This document shows positions 23,963-33,877 of a stretch of 64,000 nucleotides of DNA, piece after piece (within the stretch, counting starts at the first letter, position 1; each line of letters starts with the position of its first letter). Both the position numbers and the translations under genes were made by a program. The notes under the pieces were generated by a model. That model did not search any database. It saw only the letters and a program-made list of their open reading frames with translations, and was not told the origin of the DNA. The stretch is from Sideroxydans sp. (GTDB taxonomy: Bacteria > Pseudomonadota > Gammaproteobacteria > Burkholderiales > Gallionellaceae), in the NCBI GenBank assembly GCA_027310725.1, contig DAIDAG010000080.1:1-64000 (forward strand). Direction: 5' to 3'.

Positions 23963-24817
23963 ATGCTGGTGATTGTTGGGTATTTAGTGGTTTTGGGTTC
24001 CGTGTTCGGCGGTTTTGCCTTGGCCGGCGGACATCTGGCCGCATTATTGCAGCCGTTGGAGCTGCTGATGATTGCGGGGGGGGCGGGCGGCGCCTTCTTC
24101 GTTGGCAATAGCATGAAGGCAATCAAGGCGACATTTAAAGATCTGCCCACAATTTTCAAAGGCTCCAAGTACAACAAAGAGAGTTACATGGAGCTGATGG
24201 CGCTGATGTACGAATTGCTCGGCAAAGTGCGCAAAGAAGGCCTGATGTCCATAGAAGGCGACGTCGAGAATCCGCAAGAGAGCCCCGTGTTCGCCAAATA
24301 TCCAAAGATACTTGCAGACCATCATGTGGTCGAATTCATGACCGATTACCTGCGCATCATGGTCAGCGGCAATCTTAATGCAATGGAGATCGAGAATCTG
24401 ATGGATGTGGAGATCGAGACGCATCACCACGAGGCGATGGTGTCATCGCACGTGATCGCCAAGGTGGGCGACGGCATGCCGGCGTTCGGTATCGTTGCAG
24501 CGGTGATGGGCGTGGTACACACCATGGAGTCGGTGGGCATTCCGCCGGCCGAGTTGGGCATGCTGATCGCGCACGCGCTGGTGGGAACCTTCCTCGGGAT
24601 TTTGCTGGCCTATGGTTTCGTCGGTCCGTTGGCCGGCCTGCTGGAGCAAAAAGCCGAAGAGGGCAGCAAGATGTTGCAGGCCATCAAGGTCGTCCTGCTG
24701 GCCAACCTGAACGGCTACGCACCCGCAATGGCAGTGGAATTCGGCCGCAAGGCGCTCAATTCGACCGAGCGCCCCGGTTTCATCGAACTGGAAGCGCACG
24801 TCAAACAAAAACGTTAG
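23963..24817 (+). CDS. motA: Flagellar stator protein MotA
   Basis: ATG 23963 after AGGGAGC gives 284 residues, the normal MotA length; the longer ORF includes leader sequence. Four TM segments are visible (LVIVGYLVVLGSVFGGFALAGG, the LELLMIAGGAGGAFFVG region, and the pair FGIVAAVMGVVHTM and LLAYGFVGPLAGLLE). The cytoplasmic loop carries charged residues that contact FliG. With MotB it forms the ion-driven torque unit. A sigma28-type promoter upstream makes it a late flagellar gene, co-transcribed with motB 33 bp later. Confidence 0.96.
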   Translation: MLVIVGYLVVLGSVFGGFALAGGHLAALLQPLELLMIAGGAGGAFFVGNSMKAIKATFKDLPTIFKGSKYNKESYMELMALMYELLGKVRKEGLMSIEGDVENPQESPVFAKYPKILADHHVVEFMTDYLRIMVSGNLNAMEIENLMDVEIETHHHEAMVSSHVIAKVGDGMPAFGIVAAVMGVVHTMESVGIPPAELGMLIAHALVGTFLGILLAYGFVGPLAGLLEQKAEEGSKMLQAIKVVLLANLNGYAPAMAVEFGRKALNSTERPGFIELEAHVKQKR

Positions 24818-24850
24818 TCGTTACCAATAACCAGTCGATAGAACCGAATC

Positions 24851-25888
24851 ATGGCAAACGAAGACAAAAGACCCATCGTCATCAAGCGCATCAAAAAGGT
24901 GGTGGGCGGCGCGCACGGCGGGGCATGGAAGATCGCGTATGCCGACTTTGTGACGGCGATGATGGCGTTCTTCCTGCTGATGTGGCTGCTGGGTTCGACA
25001 ACCAAAGGCGATCTCAACGGTATCTCGGAGTACTTCAAAACACCTCTGAAAGTGGCATTGATGGGCGGCACGGGAAGCGGCGACAGTTCCAGCATCATCA
25101 AGGGGGGCGGGCAGGATCTCACGCGCAGCGAGGGCCAGGTCAAATCGGGCGAGTTGCCGCCGGAAAAAAAGATCATCAACCTCAAGGCGACCCGGGAGGA
25201 ATTTCTGCGCCTGGAGCGTAAAAAGGAACTTGAAAAACTCAAGGACCTGAAAGCCAACCTTGAAAAAATGATCGACGCGGATGCCAAATTGAAGAAATTC
25301 AAGGATCAGATATTGCTGGACCTGACCTCGGAAGGTCTGCGCGTTCAGATTGTGGACGAAAAGAACCGCCCCATGTTCAAGAGCGGCAGCGCCGAGCTGG
25401 AGCCTTACACCAAGGATATCCTGCGTTCGATCGGTAATGTACTGAACGAAATGCCGAACAAGGTCAGCCTGTCCGGGCATACCGATGCACAGCCGTATGT
25501 AACTGCGGACGGGCGTTACAGCAATTGGGAGCTGTCGGCTGATCGGGGCAATGCCTCCCGCCGTGAACTGATCAAAGGCGGTCTGGCCGATGACAAGATC
25601 GTGCGCGTGGTCGGCCTGTCGTCGGCTGTGCTATTTGATAAAACACAGCCACTCAACCCCATCAATCGCCGGATCAGCATCATCGTGATGAACAAAAAAG
25701 CAGAAGAAGCGGCCCTGAAAGACGGCGGCAGCGTAGATATCGATGCCGAAACCGGGGATCCACTCGATACGTTGCAACCAGATGCGGCATCCGGTGTGAC
25801 AAGCGGCGCCTCGGCGCCAGCGGCTGCGGCCGCTCCTGGGTTGCCGGAACCAGTCGCAAATCCAGGCCAGCCGTCTGCTCTGCATTAA
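24851..25888 (+). CDS. motB: Flagellar stator protein MotB
   Basis: A single N-terminal TM helix contains WKIAYADFVTAMMAFFLLMWLL with the ion-binding Asp conserved in MotB. A charged periplasmic linker (about 85-155) leads to an OmpA-like peptidoglycan-binding domain (about 160-285) with LSGHTDAQPY and NRRISI. The C-terminal 55 residues are an Ala/Pro-rich tail. It anchors the MotA4B2-type stator to the cell wall (current structures suggest MotA5B2). Its TAA stop doubles as the -35 of the sigma28 promoter for the first MCP. Confidence 0.96.
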   Translation: MANEDKRPIVIKRIKKVVGGAHGGAWKIAYADFVTAMMAFFLLMWLLGSTTKGDLNGISEYFKTPLKVALMGGTGSGDSSSIIKGGGQDLTRSEGQVKSGELPPEKKIINLKATREEFLRLERKKELEKLKDLKANLEKMIDADAKLKKFKDQILLDLTSEGLRVQIVDEKNRPMFKSGSAELEPYTKDILRSIGNVLNEMPNKVSLSGHTDAQPYVTADGRYSNWELSADRGNASRRELIKGGLADDKIVRVVGLSSAVLFDKTQPLNPINRRISIIVMNKKAEEAALKDGGSVDIDAETGDPLDTLQPDAASGVTSGASAPAAAAAPGLPEPVANPGQPSALH

Positions 25889-25912
25889 AGAATAATAACC
25901 TTATGCCGCTAT
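25886..25912 (+). promoter_or_regulatory. Sigma28-type promoter of the first MCP, overlapping the motB stop codon
   Basis: TAAAGAAT - AATAACCTTAT (11 nt) - GCCGCTAT. The -35 core TAAAG and GCCG are intact and spacing is exact, with four mismatches in total. It begins with the motB stop codon and lies 47 bp before the MCP start codon. AAATAGGGCATG directly downstream (25915-25926) recurs in the flgA-flgB intergenic region. Confidence 0.6.
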
Positions 25913-25958
25913 GGAAATAGGGCATGTATAACAGAGCAGGGAAGTCAGGGTAGATGAA

Positions 25959-27584
25959 ATGAATAAGTGGTGGAGCGGACTTTCACTAAAGAACAAGTTG
26001 CAGATTCCTATACAGCTTGTCCTGATAGTCGTTCTGACGATGGTGCAAATGACCGCATTGGACAGGTTCGAGGCGCATGTGCTGGAAGGCGCGCGCGAAA
26101 AGGCGGTCGTTTCGGCGGACGGGGTAATCAACGGACTCAACTTGTTGATGCTCAACGGCATTATCAGCCAGGAAGACCAGCGAACCCTGCTGGTTAAAAA
26201 AATGGGCGCTTCCGAACATGTGCTGGAGCTGCGTGTCATCCGCAACAAGCCGGTGCAGGATCAATTCGGCCCGGGCATGCCGTCCGAGCAGCCGGCAGAC
26301 GATCTGGATCGGCTGGCGCTTTCTTCCGCAAAACAACAGAAAGAGTTGCTGGAAAAGAACGGTGTGCGAGCCTTGCGCGTGGTCGTCCCTTTCATCGCCA
26401 GTAAAGAGTTTCGGGGTACGAACTGCCTGATGTGCCATACGGTGCCGGAAGGCACGGTGAATGGTGCGGCCAGTATCACACTTGATATCAGCGACGAATA
26501 TGCCGTCGTAAGGCGTGCCAACTTGACGCTATGGGGAGCGCAGTTCGTTCTGCAAATCGCCTTGTATTTCATCATCGGCTGGCTGATCGGTCTGGTGACC
26601 AAGCCCGCAAAGGAATTGCAGAAAGCCATGCAGACCATGCAGAAGGATGGAGACCTCTCGAAACGTGTTGCGGTGCGCAGTGAGGATGAGATCGGCCAGA
26701 CGTCCCAGGCTTTCAATGACCTTGCCAACGGTTTCCATGTGATCGTCACCCAGGTGGACGGTCATGCCCATCAGGTTGCGGACGCCGCCCGCTCGCTTGC
26801 GCATGACGCGGAACAACTTGCGCAGAGCATGCAACGGCAAAGCGATGCGGCAGAGTCGACATCCAGGGCGGTGGAACAAGTCAGCGCCAGCATCGCCCAA
26901 GTTGCGGAAGGCACCGACCAAGTGGCCAGGCTTTCAAACGACAGCCTGGAGCGCGCCAACCGGGGGCAGCAAAGTCTGCAGGAGATGATGCAGGAACTGG
27001 GGCGTGTGGAAAGTTCGGTGCAGGAGATCGCAATCGACGTCGGCAAGTTTGTCAACAACACCCAGAGCATCACCGATATGACGCAGCAAGTGCGCGAGAT
27101 CGCGGAACAGACCAATCTGCTGGCACTGAATGCGGCGATCGAGGCGGCACGGGCTGGCGAGCAAGGCCGCGGCTTCGCCGTGGTCGCCGATGAGGTGCGC
27201 AAGCTGGCGGAGAAATCAGCGCAATCCGCGATGCAGATCGATGAAGTCACCCAGGCTCTTGGCGTGCAGTCGGGGCAGGTCGAAAAGACCGTGCAGCGTG
27301 GGCTGGCTGCTTTGCAGGGCAGCCAGGCGCACATCAGGGAGGTTACGGCCGTTCTGGTCGAAGCCAATGCGTCCGTGGACGGTGTGAATCGCGGCCTGGA
27401 GAACATTTCCGTATCGATCAACAAGCAGCGTGATGCCAGTCAGGAGATCACGCGCAACGTCGACCGGATCGCCAATATGGCCAGCAGCAGCAACGAAGTG
27501 GTCAAGCGTACCGTCAATGCCGTGAAGTCGATGGAAGAGCTGGCTGCAAATTTGAACAGGACCATCGGGCGTTTCAAGGTTTGA
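25959..27584 (+). CDS. Methyl-accepting chemotaxis protein with periplasmic c-heme motif (1)
   Basis: It has TM1 near residues 12-30, a periplasmic sensor (about 31-190), TM2 (about 192-212), HAMP, then a signalling domain with the hairpin core [26 protein letters not shown]. The sensor contains [17 protein letters not shown], where CXXCH (Cys near 156) would bind heme c covalently once exported. This resembles the c-heme sensor domains known from Geobacter chemoreceptors. The ligand could be redox potential, O2, NO or CO (inference). There is no C-terminal CheR-tethering pentapeptide. MCP2 is 62% or more alike by eye in the N-terminal part, suggesting tandem duplication. A sigma28-type promoter precedes it. 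Confidence 0.93.
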   Translation: MNKWWSGLSLKNKLQIPIQLVLIVVLTMVQMTALDRFEAHVLEGAREKAVVSADGVINGLNLLMLNGIISQEDQRTLLVKKMGASEHVLELRVIRNKPVQDQFGPGMPSEQPADDLDRLALSSAKQQKELLEKNGVRALRVVVPFIASKEFRGTNCLMCHTVPEGTVNGAASITLDISDEYAVVRRANLTLWGAQFVLQIALYFIIGWLIGLVTKPAKELQKAMQTMQKDGDLSKRVAVRSEDEIGQTSQAFNDLANGFHVIVTQVDGHAHQVADAARSLAHDAEQLAQSMQRQSDAAESTSRAVEQVSASIAQVAEGTDQVARLSNDSLERANRGQQSLQEMMQELGRVESSVQEIAIDVGKFVNNTQSITDMTQQVREIAEQTNLLALNAAIEAARAGEQGRGFAVVADEVRKLAEKSAQSAMQIDEVTQALGVQSGQVEKTVQRGLAALQGSQAHIREVTAVLVEANASVDGVNRGLENISVSINKQRDASQEITRNVDRIANMASSSNEVVKRTVNAVKSMEELAANLNRTIGRFKV

Positions 27585-27627
27585 TGGACACTGATAACGG
27601 AATGCCGGACCGCAAAAGGTAAAAAAA

Positions 27628-29259
27628 ATGAGCGAATGGTGGAGCAGTCTCTCGATCAAGAATAAATTGCAGATCCCTATCCAGCTGATCCTGCTGGTGG
27701 TGATGATTGCCGCCCAACGCTGGGCATTCGACCGCTACGAGATGCGCGTACTGGAAGACGCCAAGAATCGCGCGGTGATTCCGGCCGACGGTGCATTCAA
27801 CGGTCTGAACATGATGATGTTGAACGGGACGATCACCGATGTCGAACAGCGAAAACTGTTCGTCAGGAAGATGGCTGCATCCAGCAAGGCGGAAGACTTG
27901 CGGGTCATGCGCGGCAACCCGGTACAGGCGCAGTTCGGACCCGGTGCGGCTGAGGAGCAGCCCAAGGACGATCTGGATCGCGCGGCATTGAGCCGCGGCG
28001 AGCAGCAAAACGAATTTATCGAAAAAGACGGCAAGCGCATTCTGCGCGTGGTTCAACCGATCGTTGCTGCAAAAGATTTTCGCGGCACCGGAACGAATTG
28101 TCTGCAATGCCATATGGTGGAAGAAGGCGCGGTGATGGGGGCGGTGACCGTGAGCCTGGATATGACCGGCGAATACGAGGCGATGAGCAAAGCCAGTGCA
28201 GTGCTATGGGCGGGACAGGCCGTGGTTCAGCTGCTGCTGTTCTTCGTCATCGGCTGGCTGATCAATCAAGTGACTCGTCCGACGCGAGAGCTGCAGCAGA
28301 TCATGCTGGCGATGCAGACCGACGGCGATTTGTCCCGCCGCGTCTCGGTGAAAAGCAAGGACGAGGTTGGACAGACTGCCGTCGCATTCAACGCGTTGAT
28401 CGATAGCTTCGCCGCCATCATCCGGCAAGTGCTGGACGGCGTGGACAGGATCAACAAGACCACCAGTCACATCGCCGCGACGTCTTCGGAAGTGGCGGGC
28501 GGCTCGCGTGCGCAAAGCGAAGCCGTTTCATCCACCGCGGCGGCGGTGGGGGCGGTGACGTCAAGCATCAATTCGGTGGCTGAAAACACCAATGTTGTGC
28601 GCGGACTTTCCGAGAAAAGTCTGCAGCAGACCGAGCAGGGCAATCGCAGTGTTGAGGAGATGGTGCATGAGATACAGAGCATCGAAAATGCCGTGCAACA
28701 GATCGCATCGGCTGCCGGCGAGTTTGTCGAAAGTGCGCGCACCATCGCCAGCATGACGCAGCAAGTGAAAGACATCGCCAACCAGACCAATTTGCTGGCA
28801 TTGAATGCCGCCATCGAGGCCGCCCGTGCCGGCGAGCAGGGGCGCGGTTTCGCGGTGGTTGCAGACGAGGTGCGCAAGCTGGCGGAGAAGTCCGCGCAGT
28901 CGGCCAGCGAGATCGACAAGGTGACCGGCAAGCTGGACGAGAAATCGTCGCGTGTGGAACAGGCCATCGCTTCCGGTGTGCAATCCCTGCAAACCACGCA
29001 CAAACATGTCGAATTGATGGCCGCCGTGCTGAACGAGGCCGGCGCGGCCGTGAAAGAATCGAACGTGGGCGTCGGCGAGATCGCCGTATCTGTGGGTGAA
29101 CAGGGTGCCGCGAGCAATGAGATCACCCGCCACATCGAACAGATCGCCAGGATGGCCGAGAAGAACCATGCGGCCATCGAACGGACGGCGCATGACATTG
29201 GCGATCTGGAACGCATGGGTGTCGAGCTGCAGCGTGCCGTCGCACGCTTTAAAGTATAA
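27628..29259 (+). CDS. Methyl-accepting chemotaxis protein with periplasmic c-heme motif (2)
   Basis: This is a paralogue of the upstream MCP: the N-terminus [19 protein letters not shown] mirrors [19 protein letters not shown]. The same order is seen, TM1, periplasmic sensor (about 31-192), TM2, HAMP and MCP signalling domain. The heme motif is [14 protein letters not shown] (Cys near 158). The signalling hairpin core is essentially identical to MCP1, so the two may form mixed arrays. It ends VARFKV like MCP1 (IGRFKV). The 43-bp gap and lack of an own promoter suggest co-transcription. Sequence differences are concentrated in the sensor and the first half of the signalling helix, so ligand tuning may differ. 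Confidence 0.93.
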   Translation: MSEWWSSLSIKNKLQIPIQLILLVVMIAAQRWAFDRYEMRVLEDAKNRAVIPADGAFNGLNMMMLNGTITDVEQRKLFVRKMAASSKAEDLRVMRGNPVQAQFGPGAAEEQPKDDLDRAALSRGEQQNEFIEKDGKRILRVVQPIVAAKDFRGTGTNCLQCHMVEEGAVMGAVTVSLDMTGEYEAMSKASAVLWAGQAVVQLLLFFVIGWLINQVTRPTRELQQIMLAMQTDGDLSRRVSVKSKDEVGQTAVAFNALIDSFAAIIRQVLDGVDRINKTTSHIAATSSEVAGGSRAQSEAVSSTAAAVGAVTSSINSVAENTNVVRGLSEKSLQQTEQGNRSVEEMVHEIQSIENAVQQIASAAGEFVESARTIASMTQQVKDIANQTNLLALNAAIEAARAGEQGRGFAVVADEVRKLAEKSAQSASEIDKVTGKLDEKSSRVEQAIASGVQSLQTTHKHVELMAAVLNEAGAAVKESNVGVGEIAVSVGEQGAASNEITRHIEQIARMAEKNHAAIERTAHDIGDLERMGVELQRAVARFKV

Positions 29260-29272
29260 AAATGAAATTCAG

Positions 29273-29301
29273 GCGCTATGCCCGCGGACAGGACATAGCG
29301 C
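29273..29301 (+). other. Inverted repeat between MCP2 and MCP3
   Basis: A perfect 8-bp repeat, GCGCTATG / CATAGCGC, with a 13-nt loop is followed at 29324-29338 by GCTGCT-AAA-AGCAGC. No T-tract is present. These probably form RNA hairpins that stabilise or attenuate the transcript between the two receptor genes. Confidence 0.4.
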
Positions 29302-29378
29302 ATCCGAAAAAGGTGGCAAGAGAGCTGCTAAAAGCAGCCGGTCAAATCAAGGCATAGGCTTCAGCCTTAGGTGGAAAT

Positions 29379-31457
29379 ATGCAAAACAAGAACGCTTATG
29401 TGTCGCAAAAAGAAGTGCCATTCCCGGCCGGGACGGTACTCGTCTCCAAGACCGATACCAAGGGCATCATCACCTATTGCAACGAAGCGTTCGTGAACAT
29501 CTCCGGCTATTCGCGCGAGGAGTTGCTCGGAAAAAGCCACAACATCGTGCGTCATCCCGACATGCCGCCGCAAGCTTTCAAGTGGTTGTGGGATGAGGTT
29601 AAAGCGGGCAGACCCTGGCGCGGCGTGGTCAAGAACCGCTGCAAGAACGGGGATCATTATTGGGTGCGCGCCACCGTTGCGCCCTTCATCGAGCAAGGCA
29701 AGATCACGGGCTATGTTTCGATACGCAGGGCGCCGAGTCGTGAGCAAGTGGCCGAGGCTGAGGCACTGTATCGGGAGTTGAACCGGACCGGCGCGCAGGT
29801 CGTTTCCAGGTACGAGCGCTACAAATTCAAGAATTGGTCGCTGATCTCGAAATTGCAGTTTCTGATCCAGACGACGCTGCTGGTCGTGTTGTCGGCGGCG
29901 CAATTCTTCGTTTCCGCCAACATGCGTGAAGAGTCGAGCACGCAGGCGGAGGAGAAAGGCGCGCAGATCGCGAACGAGATCATTGACGGCTTCAACATGT
30001 TGATGGTCACAGGGCAGATCGGGGAAGTCGGCAACCGCGAACTTCTCATCCGCAAGTTCAGCTCGGGCGTGAACATCAAGTCGGCAAGGATATTGCGCGC
30101 CAAGCCGGTGATCGATCTTTACGGGGCCGGGCTGCCGCAAGAACGCGTCCAGGACGACGCGCAGCGCCAGGCGCTCGATACCCGGAAGCCGGCTGTGATA
30201 TTCGGTCAGGACGAACAGGGGGCCCAATTCCTGCGCGTGATCACTCCTTACACGGCCAGCAAGGATTTTCACGGTACCGATTGCACCGGTTGCCATCAGG
30301 CCCAGGAAGGTACGGTTCTCGGCGCGTCGGATGTGATGGTCGACTTGAAACCGGATTACGACCGTATCCACCGCATGGAATTGCAGACCATCTCGGGCCA
30401 GGTCGCATTGCATGTGTTCCTGTTCTTCTTTATCGGTTTTTGCGTAAAGCGCTATGTGCGCCAGCCGGTCGACATGGTCAGGGCGGAATTCAAGCACATC
30501 ATGGAAGGCGATCTGGATAACGAACTCGATATTTCCACACGGGATGAAATGGGCGTGTTGTTGTGCGAGATCCAGACCATGCAATCCTACCTGCGCACCA
30601 TGATGGATGAGATCGTCTCTTCAGTGCAGAATATGCGGGAACACATCAAGGGTGTGGATACAAAGGTGACCGGGGTGGCGAACAATGCGATGACGGAACA
30701 GGACCATATCCAGCAGATCGCTGCTACCATGGAACAGTTCAGCCAGTCAGTCGCCGAAGTCGCCAATATGGCGGCGGATTCGCTTGGCGATGTCAAAACG
30801 ATGCGGCAGATCGTCGATGAAAACGGTCGCAACATGGAACTCAGCATCGTGGCGACCGGCAAGGTGGCAAGTACCGTGCAGTCATCCAGCAAAACCATCT
30901 CCGAACTGGGAGAGTCCATCCGGCGTATCGGCGCGATCGCCAATACGATCAAGGAGATTGCCGACCAAACCAACTTGCTGGCCTTGAACGCGGCCATCGA
31001 AGCGGCACGCGCCGGCGAGCAGGGGCGCGGCTTCGCAGTGGTGGCCGATGAGGTGCGCAAGCTGGCGGAACGCACCACCGTCAGCACCAAGGATATCGCC
31101 CAAACCATCGCCGAGATCAATGCGGTTTCCGATTTGGCGGTGAAATCGATGCAGGAGGCGGTGACCGAGGTCGAAGAGGGGATCACGCTGATACGCAAAA
31201 ACGGCGACGGTTTGAAGCAGATCATGAACGCCACGCAAAACGTTTCCGGGCGGGTCGATCATATCGCCACTGCTTCGAAAGAGCAGTCGGCGGCGGGCGA
31301 AAGCGTGGCGCAGAGCCTGGAACGCATCGCGGGGTTGGTGGACAATAATACCCATTCTGTACAGGATGCCAAATCTGCCACTGAAGAATTGGCAAAATCT
31401 GCCGATGAACTGAGCAAGGCGGGTTATCCGTTAACCAAATGTGCTGTGGGAAAATGA
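29379..31457 (+). CDS. PAS-domain methyl-accepting chemotaxis protein with periplasmic c-heme motif (3)
   Basis: It begins with a cytoplasmic PAS domain (about 15-125; [31 protein letters not shown]), as in energy-taxis receptors of the Aer type, where PAS usually holds FAD. It then has TM1 (about 165-185) and a periplasmic sensor with [17 protein letters not shown] (CXXCH Cys near 302). TM2, HAMP and the signalling domain with the hairpin [23 protein letters not shown] follow. One protein may thus combine a cytoplasmic redox/flavin sensor and a periplasmic heme sensor (inference; cofactors not shown). The end, [16 protein letters not shown], departs from the (I/V)(G/A)RFKV ending of its two neighbours and may reflect a late frameshift. 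Confidence 0.92.
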   Translation: MQNKNAYVSQKEVPFPAGTVLVSKTDTKGIITYCNEAFVNISGYSREELLGKSHNIVRHPDMPPQAFKWLWDEVKAGRPWRGVVKNRCKNGDHYWVRATVAPFIEQGKITGYVSIRRAPSREQVAEAEALYRELNRTGAQVVSRYERYKFKNWSLISKLQFLIQTTLLVVLSAAQFFVSANMREESSTQAEEKGAQIANEIIDGFNMLMVTGQIGEVGNRELLIRKFSSGVNIKSARILRAKPVIDLYGAGLPQERVQDDAQRQALDTRKPAVIFGQDEQGAQFLRVITPYTASKDFHGTDCTGCHQAQEGTVLGASDVMVDLKPDYDRIHRMELQTISGQVALHVFLFFFIGFCVKRYVRQPVDMVRAEFKHIMEGDLDNELDISTRDEMGVLLCEIQTMQSYLRTMMDEIVSSVQNMREHIKGVDTKVTGVANNAMTEQDHIQQIAATMEQFSQSVAEVANMAADSLGDVKTMRQIVDENGRNMELSIVATGKVASTVQSSSKTISELGESIRRIGAIANTIKEIADQTNLLALNAAIEAARAGEQGRGFAVVADEVRKLAERTTVSTKDIAQTIAEINAVSDLAVKSMQEAVTEVEEGITLIRKNGDGLKQIMNATQNVSGRVDHIATASKEQSAAGESVAQSLERIAGLVDNNTHSVQDAKSATEELAKSADELSKAGYPLTKCAVGK
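31382..31408 (+). promoter_or_regulatory. Possible sigma28-type promoter inside the MCP3 3' end, ahead of cheV
   Basis: TGAAGAAT - TGGCAAAATCT (11 nt) - GCCGATGA has four mismatches to the FliA consensus but exact spacing. It lies about 100 bp before the first cheV and is inside coding DNA, so chance is a serious alternative. GGGACA-TC-TGTCCC at 31471-31484 is a small palindrome just before the cheV ribosome-binding site. Confidence 0.3.
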
Positions 31458-31505
31458 AGTCAGGGAAGCGGGGACATCTGTCCCGGCCATCCGGAGGAGA
31501 GATAC

Positions 31506-32447
31506 ATGTCTGATCTGTTAAAGAACATCGATGCCCGAACCAAGCTGGCGGGTACCAACAAGCTGGAGATCCTGATGTTCACGCTCGGGTTGGACAAGCG
31601 CACCGGGCGCGAGGAGACCTACGGCATCAATGTGTTCAAGGTGCGCGAGGTAATGCGCATCCCGCCCATCACCCGTGCGCCGGACATGCCGGAGGCGGTG
31701 GAGGGCATGGTGAGCCTGCGCGGGGCGCTGGTGCCGGTGATCGATCTGGCGAAATACGCGGGGATCGAGACGGACGAGAAGGCCGATATCATGATCGTCA
31801 CCGAGTACAACGGCCACACGCAGGGCTTTCTGGTCAAGGGTGTGGACAATATCCTGCGCCTGGACTGGTCGGCGATGCGCGTTCCGCCGGCGATGCTGGT
31901 GGCGCAAATGGGCGGTCTGGTAACGGCGATCACCGAACTCAAGGATGGCCGCCTGGTGATGATGATGGACGTGGAAAAGGTCCTGTCCGAGACCGGGCAT
32001 TTCGACGAAGACGAGATGATCTTCAAGAGCGTGAAGCCGATAGGCAAGGATCGCACGGTGTTCTACGCCGACGATTCTTCCGTGGCAAGACACCAGATCC
32101 AGCGTACGCTGGATGCGATGGGGGTCAAGTCGATTGCCGCCATCAACGGGCGCCAGGCATGGATCGAGCTGTCGAAGATGGCCGACTATGCCGTTGCCTC
32201 CCATACTTCGATGAAGGATATGGTGCAGGTCATTTTGACCGACGTGGAGATGCCGGAAATGGACGGATACATGCTGACGCGCAAGATCAAGTCGGACAAA
32301 CGTTTTGCCGGTATCCCGGTATTGATGCATTCGTCCCTGTCCAGTACTTCCAACCAGCAGCTCGGCAAAGCGGTGGGTGTGGATGAATATGTGCCGAAGT
32401 TCGAGCCGCAGAAACTGGCGCAGACATTGACCCGGCTATTGGCTTAG
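31506..32447 (+). CDS. cheV: Chemotaxis coupling protein CheV (1), CheW-receiver fusion
   Basis: ATG 31506 follows GGAGGAGAG. Residues about 18-165 form a CheW-like domain (YGINVFKVREVMR, GMVSLRGALVPVIDL) that links receptors to CheA. Residues about 180-313 form a receiver domain with acidic pocket YADDSS, phospho-acceptor in ILTDVEMPEMDG and Lys in YVPKFE. CheV proteins couple like CheW, and phosphorylation of the receiver tunes adaptation. The next gene is a second CheV. No stand-alone cheW occurs in this window, so the two CheVs may be the coupling proteins for the neighbouring MCPs. Confidence 0.94.
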   Translation: MSDLLKNIDARTKLAGTNKLEILMFTLGLDKRTGREETYGINVFKVREVMRIPPITRAPDMPEAVEGMVSLRGALVPVIDLAKYAGIETDEKADIMIVTEYNGHTQGFLVKGVDNILRLDWSAMRVPPAMLVAQMGGLVTAITELKDGRLVMMMDVEKVLSETGHFDEDEMIFKSVKPIGKDRTVFYADDSSVARHQIQRTLDAMGVKSIAAINGRQAWIELSKMADYAVASHTSMKDMVQVILTDVEMPEMDGYMLTRKIKSDKRFAGIPVLMHSSLSSTSNQQLGKAVGVDEYVPKFEPQKLAQTLTRLLA

Positions 32448-32460
32448 CGAGGAGCTGAAG

Positions 32461-33408
32461 ATGAGTTATGCAGAAGACATGATGAGTTCGGGGCTGGATG
32501 GGATGCTGGAGCATATCGATGCCCGCACCAATCTGGCGGGAACCAACAAGATGGAGATCCTGCTGTTCAGCCTGGGCAGCAACGAGAAGTTCGGCATCAA
32601 TGTGTTCAAGGTCAAGGAAGTGTGCCAGATCGGCAAGGTGACCCGCACGCCGAACATGCCCGGCGGAGTGGATGGTATCGTCAGCCTGCGCGGCCATGTC
32701 ATGCCGGTATTGAACCTGGCCAATTTCATGGGCATGAACCCCGCGATCAAGCACGAGACCATGCTGGTCGCCGAATTCAACCGCCATATATTGGGATTCC
32801 TGGTCGAAGGTGTCGACCGCATCATCCGGGTCGATTGGGACAAGGTTCATCCGACCGAAGGCATGCTTTCGGACAAGGGAGCGCTGATCACCGCGATCAC
32901 TGAGCTGGAAGACGGTTCGCTGGTGTCCATTCTAGACGTAGAGCAGATCCTGGCCGATGCCTTCGGCGAGGCGGTGGTCGGCAATGTCGAAAGGATCGAG
33001 TCGGAACACGAACTGTGTGTCTTCTTTGCCGACGATTCGCTGGTGGCGCGCCGGAAGATCGTCGAGGTGCTGGACAAGATGGGCGTCAAGCATGTGCAGG
33101 CCAACAACGGGCGTGAAGCATGGGACAGATTGAAAGCGATGGCGGATGCGGCACAGAGCGCGGGCGTCAACCTGCACGACCAGATACAGGTCATTCTCAC
33201 CGACGCGGAGATGCCTGAGATGGACGGCTATGTGCTGACCCAGCACATCAAGGGCGACAGCCGTTTTGACGACATTCCCGTGGTGATGCATTCGTCCCTG
33301 TCTTCGGATGCGAACCGGGCCATGGGCAAGCGCGTCGGGGTGGATAATTACGTATCGAAATTCGATTCGATCGTGCTGTCGTCAACGTTGCGTCCGTTGT
33401 TGACGTGA
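32461..33408 (+). CDS. cheV: Chemotaxis coupling protein CheV (2), CheW-receiver fusion
   Basis: Second tandem CheV, 13 bp after the first, with the same layout. The CheW-like domain (about 20-165) has FGINVFKVKEVCQIG and GIVSLRGHVMPVLNL; the receiver (about 180-315) has FADDSL, ILTDAEMPEMDG and YVSKFD. The N-termini share ID(A)RT.LAGTNK.EIL, pointing to duplication. Divergence in the CheW part suggests the two prefer different receptors. A long hairpin follows before cheY. Confidence 0.94.
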   Translation: MSYAEDMMSSGLDGMLEHIDARTNLAGTNKMEILLFSLGSNEKFGINVFKVKEVCQIGKVTRTPNMPGGVDGIVSLRGHVMPVLNLANFMGMNPAIKHETMLVAEFNRHILGFLVEGVDRIIRVDWDKVHPTEGMLSDKGALITAITELEDGSLVSILDVEQILADAFGEAVVGNVERIESEHELCVFFADDSLVARRKIVEVLDKMGVKHVQANNGREAWDRLKAMADAAQSAGVNLHDQIQVILTDAEMPEMDGYVLTQHIKGDSRFDDIPVVMHSSLSSDANRAMGKRVGVDNYVSKFDSIVLSSTLRPLLT

Positions 33409-33413
33409 ATAAA

Positions 33414-33449
33414 ATGCAGGGCGGGCACGTTCTTGTGCCCACTCTGCAT
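33414..33449 (+). other. Long hairpin between cheV(2) and cheY
   Basis: Outer arms ATGCAG / CTGCAT and inner arms GGGCAC / GTGCCC (loop GTTCTT), joined by one extra pair, a wobble and one mismatch, make about 14 bp of stem. The downstream GAAGGATTTTA is only weakly T-rich. It may attenuate or process the che transcript ahead of the cheY ribosome-binding site. Confidence 0.5.
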
Positions 33450-33470
33450 GAAGGATTTTAGGAGAAGGTG

Positions 33471-33869
33471 ATGGGAATAGAAAATACAAAGTTTCTGGTG
33501 GTGGACGATTTTTCCACGATGCGACGTATCGTGCGGAACCTCCTCAAGGAACTCGGGTTCGCCAACGTGCAGGAGGCGGAAGACGGTGTGGACGCGCTGA
33601 ACAAACTGCGCAGCGAGCCTTTCGATTTCGTGGTGTCGGACTGGAACATGCCGAACATGACCGGCATCGATCTGCTGCGCGCGATCCGTGCCGACGAGAG
33701 CCTGAAACATCTGCCGGTCCTGATGGTGACGGCGGAAGCGAAGAAGGAAAACATCATCATGGCGGCGCAGGCAGGGGCTTCCGGCTATGTGGTGAAACCG
33801 TTCACCGCAGTGACTCTGGACGAGAAGCTGAAAAAGATATTTGCGGCATTCCCGCAATTAAACAAGTGA
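33471..33869 (+). CDS. cheY: Chemotaxis response regulator CheY
   Basis: A single receiver domain of 132 residues; ATG 33471 follows GGAGAAGGTG (the ORF-track GTG at 33468 is the less likely start). The acidic pocket is FLVVDDF, the phosphorylated Asp lies in [12 protein letters not shown] (about 57), and the conserved Thr/Ala and Lys are in [12 protein letters not shown] and VVKPFT. When phosphorylated by CheA it binds FliM and reverses flagellar rotation. cheZ starts nine bases after its stop codon, pairing the regulator with its phosphatase. Confidence 0.97.
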   Translation: MGIENTKFLVVDDFSTMRRIVRNLLKELGFANVQEAEDGVDALNKLRSEPFDFVVSDWNMPNMTGIDLLRAIRADESLKHLPVLMVTAEAKKENIIMAAQAGASGYVVKPFTAVTLDEKLKKIFAAFPQLNK

Positions 33870-33877
33870 GGCAGGTA

